Origin: an uncultured Gammaproteobacteria bacterium
Lineage (GTDB): Bacteria; Pseudomonadota; Gammaproteobacteria; Chromatiales; Chromatiaceae
Assembly: GCA_937926265.1 (NCBI GenBank)
Contig: CALAZS010000171.1
Location: 1 to 21,069, forward strand
DNA length: 21,069 nt
Direction: 5' to 3'
A program made the position numbers and the translations under genes. A model generated the notes under the pieces. The model saw only the letters and a list, made by a program, of their open reading frames with translations. It had not been told where the DNA came from and ran no database searches. The first letter of the stretch is position 1. The number at the start of each line of letters is the position of its first letter. Shown here piece by piece: positions 14,733-21,069 of this stretch.

Positions 14733-15815
14733 TTAACCATTACGTTTTTCAAAATCTGCCATGAAATCTATCAGGGCATCGACACCTGCTTCAGGCATGG
14801 CGTTATAAATACTGGCACGCATACCACCTACTGAACGGTGGCCTTTCAAGGTTTTCAGACCCAGAGCCGAAGCTTCTTCAAGAAAGGTTTTATCCAGGTC
14901 AGGATTAGCCAGGGTAAATGGTATGTTCATCCAGGAACGGCAATGCGGATCAACCGGGTTCGCATAGAAATCAGAGGTATCAATGGCATCGTAAAGTTTG
15001 TTGGCTTTACGGGAATTGATTTCCGCCATGCCCTGTAACCCGCCTTTGTCTTTCAGCCATTCAAAAACAAGGCCTGCCAGGTACCAGCCATAAGTGGGTG
15101 GTGTGTTGTACATGGAGTCATTTTCAGCATGGGTTTTGTAATCAAACATCGCCGGTGTGCCTTCAACAGCATTACCTATCAGGTCATCACGTACAATCAC
15201 CAGGGTCAGACCGGCCGGACCAACATTCTTTTGGGCACCAGCATAAATGATTCCAAACTGGCCAACATCGACAGGACGGGACAATATTGTTGAAGACATG
15301 TCCGCAATCAGAGGTACTTCATGAGTATGTGGCACATAGTTAAATTCAACACCACCAATGGTTTCATTTGGCGTGTAATGAACATAGGCTGCATCTGCAG
15401 TCAGGTTCAGGTCTTTCTGGTGAGGGATATTGGTGAAGTTATTATCTTCCATGGTTGAAGCAACATTCACATCGGCAAAACGTTTGGCTTCAGCGATGGC
15501 TTTTTTGGACCAGGCACCGGTATTGATGTAATCAACTTTCTTATTATTGGCGGTAAGATTCAGTGGCACCATCGCAAACTGACTTGATGCACCACCCTGC
15601 AGAAACAAAACTTTGTAATTATCCGGAATGGCCATTAGTTCACGCAAATCAGCTTCAGCCTTTTCAGCGATTGACATGAATTCCTTACCACGATGACTCA
15701 TTTCCATAACGGACATGCCGCAGCCATGCCAGTCTGTCATTTCTTCCTGTGCTCTCTTAAGCACATCTTCCGGGAGTGCGGCCGGGCCTGCACTAAAGTT
15801 GTAAACTCTGGACAT
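14733..15815 (-). CDS. serC: Phosphoserine aminotransferase
   Basis: Transaminates 3-phosphohydroxypyruvate to phosphoserine, and also acts in pyridoxal phosphate synthesis. From ATG 15813-15815 the protein has 360 residues (E. coli 362) and begins MSRVYNFSAGPAALPEDVL, the family N terminus. A longer frame from 15848 adds eleven unrelated residues. AGGA lies nine bases before the chosen ATG. Motifs include MEMSHRGKEF, LFLQGGASSQFAMVP, and the PLP Lys196 in YAGAQKNVGPAGLT. The last residues RASIYNAMPEAGVDALIDFM are typical of the family. Confidence 0.96.
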   Translation of the reverse strand: MSRVYNFSAGPAALPEDVLKRAQEEMTDWHGCGMSVMEMSHRGKEFMSIAEKAEADLRELMAIPDNYKVLFLQGGASSQFAMVPLNLTANNKKVDYINTGAWSKKAIAEAKRFADVNVASTMEDNNFTNIPHQKDLNLTADAAYVHYTPNETIGGVEFNYVPHTHEVPLIADMSSTILSRPVDVGQFGIIYAGAQKNVGPAGLTLVIVRDDLIGNAVEGTPAMFDYKTHAENDSMYNTPPTYGWYLAGLVFEWLKDKGGLQGMAEINSRKANKLYDAIDTSDFYANPVDPHCRSWMNIPFTLANPDLDKTFLEEASALGLKTLKGHRSVGGMRASIYNAMPEAGVDALIDFMADFEKRNG

Positions 15816-15972
15816 TGTTATTCCTAAATTTAAGTTTTCAAAAATCAAAAGACAGATCCAGCTTTGTCTTCCAGAAGACGCCGTAAATCCTTCCCTGGAG
15901 GCTTGGCCTCGCCATCCATGGCTCGGACACTTCTTACAGACAAACCTGATTCTGTCTTAAATTCTTTTCAGA

Positions 15973-18537
15973 TTATTCTTCAACGTCAGCTTCAGGATCA
16001 ACATCATCTGCATCACCCAAAGACATCACTCGCTCAATTCCGATGAGTTTCTCACCTTCACTAAGGCGAATCATGCGAACACCCTGCGTATCGCGGCCCA
16101 TCACGGATACATCAGCAACAGGTGTTCTTACCAGCGTGCCACCATCCGTAATCAGCATGACCTCGTCAGTATCGTTAACCAGCACCGCGCCAACCTGGTC
16201 ACCATTGCGGTCTGAAGTCTTGATGGATTTCATACCTTTACCGCCACGACCCTTGGTCGGATATTCAGACATTGGCGTACGTTTGCCATAACCATTTTCA
16301 GTGACCGTCAGGATATGGCCTTCATTTTCTACTATCAGGGAGATAACTTCCTGACCATCTTCAAGCTTGACACCCCTGACACCGCACGCCGTTCTACCCA
16401 TTGCACGCACAGCTGACTCATTAAAACGAACCGCTTTACCAGCTGAAGTGAACAGCATGATGTCCTTGCTGCCATCGGTAATGGCAACACCAATAAGCTG
16501 ATCGTCATCACGCAGGTCAACAGCAATAATGCCGCTGGCGCGTGGTCTGGAGAATGCCGTCAAATCTGTTTTCTTAACAACGCCGGAACTGCTTGCCATA
16601 AAGACAAACTGGTCCCGGCTGTATTCGCGTATTGGAAGCACTGCATTAATACGTTCATCCTGTTCCAAAGGCAAGAGGTTAACCATAGGTTTACCACGTG
16701 CATTTCTGCCGGCCTGTGGAAGCTGGTAAACCTTGAGCCAGTAAACCCGACCGCGGCTTGAGAAACACAAAATCGTATCGTGGGTACTGGCCACAAATAG
16801 CTGATCAATAAAGTCCTCATCCTTGGTCGAAGCTGCCGTTTTGCCTTTACCACCACGTTTTTGCGCCTGGTAAACATCCAGCGGCTGAGCTTTTGCATAT
16901 CCATGGTGAGAAAGCGTAACCACGACATCTTCTTCAGTAATCAGATCTTCGAGCGTTAATTCAAGGCGATCCGAAATGATTTCTGTGCGACGCTCGTCTC
17001 CAAACTGATCGCGCATGTCAATGAGCTCATCGCGGATTACCGACATCAGCTTTTCAGGGCTGGACAATATATCAAGTAATTCTTTAATTTTATTGATTAT
17101 CTCACTGTATTCATTCAGGATTTTATCCTGTTCTAGACCTGTCAGGCGATGCAGCCTCAAGTCCAGAATTGCTTGCGCCTGAACATCAGTTAAACGATAA
17201 CCATCGGCTGTAAGACCGAATTCTTCAGACAGTTCTTCAGGTCTTGAAGCGGTCGCTCCTGCTTTTTCCAGCATGGCTTCAACAGTGCCGGACTGCCAGG
17301 TTTTGGCAAGCAGTTGTTCTTTGGCTTCTGCGGGACTGCTGGCATTTCGAATCAGTTCAATCACTTCATCAATATTCGCCAGTGCAACGGCAAGTCCTTC
17401 CAAAACATGTGCACGGGCACGTGCTTTACGCAGCTCGAACAGGGTTCTGCGTGTTACCACTTCGCGACGATGGCGAATGAAGTAAGACAGCATTTGCTTG
17501 AGATTCAGGGTACGTGGCTGACCATCGACCAGTGACACCATATTGATGCCAAACACGTTCTGCATCTGTGTCTGCTGGTAGAGGTTATTAAGAACCACTT
17601 CAGCTACTTCGCCTTTGCGAAGTTCGATAACCATGCGCATGCCATCCTTGTCAGATTCATCACGCAGCTCGGTTATGCCTTCAATTTTCTTGTCTTTTAC
17701 CAGTTCTGCAATCTTTTCCAGCAGCCTTGCCTTGTTGACCTGGTATGGCAACTCGGTGACAACAATGCGCTGTTTGCCATTGTTTTCTTCTTCTATTTCA
17801 CTACGGGCACGCACATAGATTCGACCACGACCGGTCGCATAGGCTTCAGCAATACCACTTGAGCCGTTAATAAGTGCTGCAGTTGGGAAATCTGGACCCG
17901 GCATGATTTTCATCAGCTCGAGAATGCCGATACTTTCATCTTCGATAAGTGCCAGGCAGGCATTGATCGTTTCAGTCAGATTATGCGGAGGAATATTTGT
18001 AGCCATGCCGACAGCAATACCGGCAGAGCCATTGACCAGCAGGTTTGGGAAACGCGCAGGCAGAACAGTAGGTTCTCTTTCTGTTTCGTCGTAGTTGACG
18101 TCAAAGTCGACAGTTTCCTTGTCGAGGTCATCCAGAAGACTGTGGGCAATCTTTGCCATACGCACTTCGGTGTAACGCATGGCAGCAGGCGCATCACCAT
18201 CAACTGAACCGAAGTTACCCTGGCCATCAACCAGCATGTAGCGCATCGCAAATGGCTGTGCCATACGCACAATCGTGTCATACACGGCTGTGTCACCATG
18301 TGGGTGGTATTTACCGATTACATCACCAACGACACGCGCAGATTTTTTGTATGGCTTGTTCCAGTCATTACCCAGTTCATTCATTGCGTACAATACGCGA
18401 CGGTGAACCGGCTTGAGACCGTCTCGAACATCAGGCAGGGCACGCCCGACGATGACACTCATTGCATAGTCCAGGTAGGACTGCTGCATTTCGTTTTCTA
18501 GATCAACAGGTAAGATTTCTTTTGCAAACTCTGACAT
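15973..18537 (-). CDS. gyrA: DNA gyrase subunit A
   Basis: Breakage-reunion subunit of gyrase, which introduces negative supercoils. It has 854 residues (E. coli 875). The active-site Tyr122 lies in AAMRYTE. The quinolone-determining region reads HPHGDTAVYDTIVRMAQ, with Thr83 (Ser in E. coli, Thr in Pseudomonas aeruginosa) and Asp87. The GyrA box, QKRGGKG, lies near residue 560. Six-blade C-terminal repeats follow, and the tail is acidic (DADDVDPEADVEE). A strong GGAGGAG ribosome site precedes the ATG. It heads the long minus-strand run; the 124-bp spacer to serC has no clear terminator, so read-through is possible. Confidence 0.98.
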   Translation of the reverse strand: MSEFAKEILPVDLENEMQQSYLDYAMSVIVGRALPDVRDGLKPVHRRVLYAMNELGNDWNKPYKKSARVVGDVIGKYHPHGDTAVYDTIVRMAQPFAMRYMLVDGQGNFGSVDGDAPAAMRYTEVRMAKIAHSLLDDLDKETVDFDVNYDETEREPTVLPARFPNLLVNGSAGIAVGMATNIPPHNLTETINACLALIEDESIGILELMKIMPGPDFPTAALINGSSGIAEAYATGRGRIYVRARSEIEEENNGKQRIVVTELPYQVNKARLLEKIAELVKDKKIEGITELRDESDKDGMRMVIELRKGEVAEVVLNNLYQQTQMQNVFGINMVSLVDGQPRTLNLKQMLSYFIRHRREVVTRRTLFELRKARARAHVLEGLAVALANIDEVIELIRNASSPAEAKEQLLAKTWQSGTVEAMLEKAGATASRPEELSEEFGLTADGYRLTDVQAQAILDLRLHRLTGLEQDKILNEYSEIINKIKELLDILSSPEKLMSVIRDELIDMRDQFGDERRTEIISDRLELTLEDLITEEDVVVTLSHHGYAKAQPLDVYQAQKRGGKGKTAASTKDEDFIDQLFVASTHDTILCFSSRGRVYWLKVYQLPQAGRNARGKPMVNLLPLEQDERINAVLPIREYSRDQFVFMASSSGVVKKTDLTAFSRPRASGIIAVDLRDDDQLIGVAITDGSKDIMLFTSAGKAVRFNESAVRAMGRTACGVRGVKLEDGQEVISLIVENEGHILTVTENGYGKRTPMSEYPTKGRGGKGMKSIKTSDRNGDQVGAVLVNDTDEVMLITDGGTLVRTPVADVSVMGRDTQGVRMIRLSEGEKLIGIERVMSLGDADDVDPEADVEE

Positions 18538-18672
18538 GTATTTTTGGGCTCCTCCACAACCTGACGGATTATTCTCGATTATTCTATAAAATCCGCTCAG
18601 GAAGCCGATATCATAACATGCCCTCTAACCATTAGTACAAAGATAAAACGCCTTAAATCGCATAAAATCGCC

Positions 18673-19755
18673 TTAAAATTGATTTTCCATATGATTTTTC
18701 ATCTTTTCAGCGTCTGGATTAAGCACAACGCCCTTTTCTGTCACTATTGCATCCACAAGGGCCGCCGGGGTGACATCAAACACCGGGTTCCAGGCTTCGA
18801 GACCCTCCGGCGCCATGCGCGATCCACCACAGGATAAAAGCTCCGACTCAGAACGTTTTTCGATAGGAATCTGATCCCCGCAAGGCAGGTTCATGTCAAT
18901 AGTGCTGGTAGGTGCTGCCACCATCACCTTGATTCCATGATGTTTTGCAGCAATCGCCAGGTGATAGGTTCCAATTTTGTTGGCAACATCACCATTGGCG
19001 GCAATTCTGTCAGAACCAACCACGACCCAGTCAATCCCGCCGGCAGCCATTCTGCTGGCGGCCGCTCCATCTGATATCAGAGCGACTGGTATGTTGTCCC
19101 TGACAAGTTCCCAGGACGTAAGACGGGCACCCTGCAACCATGGCCGGGTTTCATCCGCATAAACCTGTCTCAGTTTTCCCCGGGCATGAACTGATCGCAC
19201 AACACCAAGTGCTGTGCCATAGCCACCGGTCGCCAAGGCACCAGCATTACAATGGGTGATTATGCCGGCATCGTGTTTAATGTCGTTATTTATTAAGGCG
19301 GCCCCAAACTCTCCGATTGCCTTGTTGTCTTCAATGTCTTTTTGATGAATATGGACAGCCAGCTTTTCAAGCTCTGTTACCGGGTCAGAATTATCTTTTA
19401 GATTTGCAATGGCATTTCGCATCTTGTTAACTGCCCATGCCAGGTTTACAGCTGTCGGCCTGGATTTTTCAAGTATCGAAAGCAAGTCTTCAACAGCCTG
19501 TTTCCAGTGAGTAGCATACTGTTCAATAGCTTGCCTTGCCGCCAGCACAACACCGTAAGCCGCCGTCACACCGATTGCCGGAGCACCACGAACCACCATC
19601 TCGGTGATCGCAGTAGCCGTTTCCTCTGCTGTCTCCAACTTAATAAATTGTTCAGTTGCCGGAAGAACTCTCTGGTCAAGAAGATAGAGAGTGCCATTTT
19701 TCCAGACTATGGCGGAATCTGCGGTAATGGAAATATCGAGTTTGACGACTTTCAT
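18673..19755 (-). CDS. mtnA: Methylthioribose-1-phosphate isomerase
   Basis: Isomerises 5-methylthioribose-1-phosphate to methylthioribulose-1-phosphate in methionine salvage. The 360 residues belong to the eIF2B-related isomerase family: VVRGAPAIGVTAAYG, then THCNAGALATGGYGTALG with the catalytic Cys, then VVGSDRIAANGDVANKIGT with the catalytic Asp. The ribosome site is GGAAAAG. The gene is divergent from mtaD across a 79-bp spacer, and the 135-bp gap to gyrA includes repeated CGCCTTAAA blocks of unclear meaning. Confidence 0.96.
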   Translation of the reverse strand: MKVVKLDISITADSAIVWKNGTLYLLDQRVLPATEQFIKLETAEETATAITEMVVRGAPAIGVTAAYGVVLAARQAIEQYATHWKQAVEDLLSILEKSRPTAVNLAWAVNKMRNAIANLKDNSDPVTELEKLAVHIHQKDIEDNKAIGEFGAALINNDIKHDAGIITHCNAGALATGGYGTALGVVRSVHARGKLRQVYADETRPWLQGARLTSWELVRDNIPVALISDGAAASRMAAGGIDWVVVGSDRIAANGDVANKIGTYHLAIAAKHHGIKVMVAAPTSTIDMNLPCGDQIPIEKRSESELLSCGGSRMAPEGLEAWNPVFDVTPAALVDAIVTEKGVVLNPDAEKMKNHMENQF

Positions 19756-19834
19756 AAGCTTTTCCGGGTATTATTAATGACAGCTATTTCTTTTTGAAGA
19801 AACAACAGCCAGGATAAAAAACAGAGAATAAAAA

Positions 19835-21069
19835 ATGAAGCAAAATGCGACACAAATAATAAATGCCCGCTGGATTATACCCGTAGACGAAAACATTGAA
19901 GCGGAAGTTCTGGAAAATCATTCTGTTGTAATCAACAACCAGAAAATCGAGGCCATTGTGCCGTCACAACAGGCAAAGGAAAAATATTCAGCTGAACAGT
20001 TCATCGATCTGCCCAATCACACCATAATCCCTGGCCTTATCAATGCGCATACGCATGCCTCAATGAGCCTGTTTCGTGGTCTGGCGGATGATATGCCGTT
20101 AATGCAATGGCTTAACGATTTCATCTGGCCTGCTGAGGCAAAATGGGTCAGCGAGGATTTCATCCGCGATGGTACGCAACTGGCGATTGCCGAGATGATC
20201 AGGTCTGGAACCACCTGCTTTAACGACATGTATTTCTTCCCTGATGTAACTGCCCGGGTTGCTGCAGAAATGCATATGCGGGCCACGGTTGGCATGATCG
20301 TCATTGATTTTCCGTCCACCTGGGCCGCAAACCATAACGAGTATTTTGAAAAAGGCCTTAAAGTTCATGATGATTACCGGGATCATCCCCTGGTACAAAC
20401 TGCCTTTGCACCGCATGCACCCTATTCTGTCGCTGATGATGCTTTAAAACGTGTGCAAATGCTTGCCGATGAACTGCAGGTTCCGATTCACATGCATGTG
20501 CATGAAACACGCGAAGAAATTCAGATGGGCCTGGATAATTTTGATAAAAGACCGATCGCACGATTAAACGATCATGGACTTTTATCCCCATCGCTAATGG
20601 CAGTCCACATGACCCAGCTTAACGAAGAGGAAATTAGCCTGTTTTCTCAAACCGGATCACATATCGTGCATTGCCCGCAATCAAACCTGAAACTGGCCTC
20701 CGGGTTCTGCCCCGTTGCCAAACTCCTCAAGAACAATATTAATGTCTGTCTTGGCACTGATAGCGCTGCAAGCAACAATAACCTCGATATGATGTCTGAA
20801 ATGCAAACCGCGGCGTTGCTTGCCAAAGGCATCGCTGAAGACGCCAGCGCGTTACCGGCAATTGAGGCTTTGAAAATGGCAACAATCAATGGCGCTAAAG
20901 CCCTGGGCATTGATGAAATTACCGGCTCGATAACTCCCGGCAAATCTGCTGACCTTGTTGCTATAAACATGAACCGATTGGGCACTCAACCTGTTTATCA
21001 TCCGGTTTCACAGGTTGTTTACAGTTGTCAGTCAGGTGATATCAGTGATGTCTGGATAACCGGTAAACG
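19835..21069 (+). CDS. mtaD: 5'-methylthioadenosine / S-adenosylhomocysteine deaminase family, 3' end cut
   Basis: An amidohydrolase of the TRZ/ATZ family, open for 411 codons to the window edge; members are usually about 440 residues. Metal and substrate motifs are NAHTHAS (His72, His74), HMHVHET (221 and 223), a VHMTQL segment and GTDSAASNNNLDM (Asp309). The pair with mtnA matches the P. aeruginosa neighbours PA3170-PA3169. There the deaminase turns methylthioadenosine into methylthioinosine, which a phosphorylase then splits to the MtnA substrate. So 5'-methylthioadenosine is the likely substrate. Related enzymes deaminate S-adenosylhomocysteine or guanine-like compounds. The ribosome site is weak (AGGA 25 bases upstream, GAGA closer). 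Confidence 0.9.
   Translation, partial: MKQNATQIINARWIIPVDENIEAEVLENHSVVINNQKIEAIVPSQQAKEKYSAEQFIDLPNHTIIPGLINAHTHASMSLFRGLADDMPLMQWLNDFIWPAEAKWVSEDFIRDGTQLAIAEMIRSGTTCFNDMYFFPDVTARVAAEMHMRATVGMIVIDFPSTWAANHNEYFEKGLKVHDDYRDHPLVQTAFAPHAPYSVADDALKRVQMLADELQVPIHMHVHETREEIQMGLDNFDKRPIARLNDHGLLSPSLMAVHMTQLNEEEISLFSQTGSHIVHCPQSNLKLASGFCPVAKLLKNNINVCLGTDSAASNNNLDMMSEMQTAALLAKGIAEDASALPAIEALKMATINGAKALGIDEITGSITPGKSADLVAINMNRLGTQPVYHPVSQVVYSCQSGDISDVWITGK

Noticed and set aside
15816..15848. Longer serC start
   Set aside because: MSRVYNFSAGPAALP at 15815 is the family N terminus and has AGGA in front; the extension does not.
15898..15925. Small palindromes (GAGGC-TTG-GCCTC and CCATCCATGG) in the gyrA-serC spacer
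   Set aside because: Short stem and no U run, so not a convincing terminator; may be chance or a repeat remnant.
18648..18676. Repeated CGCCTTAAA blocks after mtnA
   Set aside because: Two short copies in AT-rich sequence; no regulator or array can be inferred.
1..21069. CRISPR arrays, tRNA or rRNA genes, insertion sequences, phage genes, toxin-antitoxin pairs
   Set aside because: I saw no regularly spaced repeats, tRNA-like arms, transposase motifs or terminal inverted repeats with target duplications.

Overview
The window is a stretch of a gammaproteobacterial chromosome with moderate GC and no mobile genes. The order mtaD-mtnA-gyrA-serC-(serA)-pheA-hisC-tyrA-aroA-cmk-rpsA-ihfB matches the arrangement I recall around gyrA in Pseudomonas (PA3170 to PA3161). 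The STH-type transhydrogenase, CmoA/CmoB and the GyrA, S1 and IHF-beta sequences also fit Gammaproteobacteria outside the Enterobacterales. I cannot name a genus.

Layout. Positions 1-1352 (minus): sthA, missing its last few codons at the window edge. 1429-2143 (plus): lexA with its own promoter and operator. 2157-3903 (minus): cmoA-cmoB, tRNA wobble-uridine modification. 4059-5529 (minus): an unnamed three-gene unit encoding a 65-residue cysteine-containing protein, an ArnD-like deacetylase relative that seems to have lost its metal ligands, and a minimal SET-domain protein. 5639-5917 (plus): a LexA-type operator, a palindrome and a 53-residue single-membrane-segment protein. 5973-6000: a two-way terminator. 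6043-18537 (minus): a long run from gyrA down to ihfB. It joins DNA gyrase, serine synthesis (serC, serA), phenylalanine and tyrosine synthesis (pheA, hisC, tyrA, aroA), CMP kinase, ribosomal protein S1 and IHF-beta. 18673-21069: divergent mtnA and mtaD, two steps of methylthioadenosine recycling.

Main discovery candidate. The lexA promoter carries GTTC-N7-GTTC between its -35 and -10. This direct repeat is known as the SOS box of Alphaproteobacteria, not the CTGT-N8-ACAG of most Gammaproteobacteria. A near-identical copy lies at 5639-5653, upstream of the 53-residue membrane-protein gene. LexA here has a recognition helix unlike that of E. coli. Together these suggest a re-wired SOS regulon with an undescribed damage-inducible small membrane protein, comparable in type, though not in visible sequence, to SidA or TisB.

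No stretch over 300 bases lacks a gene. The larger spacers are 1353-1486 (lexA/sthA promoters), 3904-4058 (upstream of cmoA, nothing firm), 5530-5755 (divergent control region), 8088-8230 (rpsA leader), 14622-14732 (REP-like inverted pair), 15849-15972 (gyrA-serC spacer, small palindromes only) and 18538-18672 (gyrA leader).
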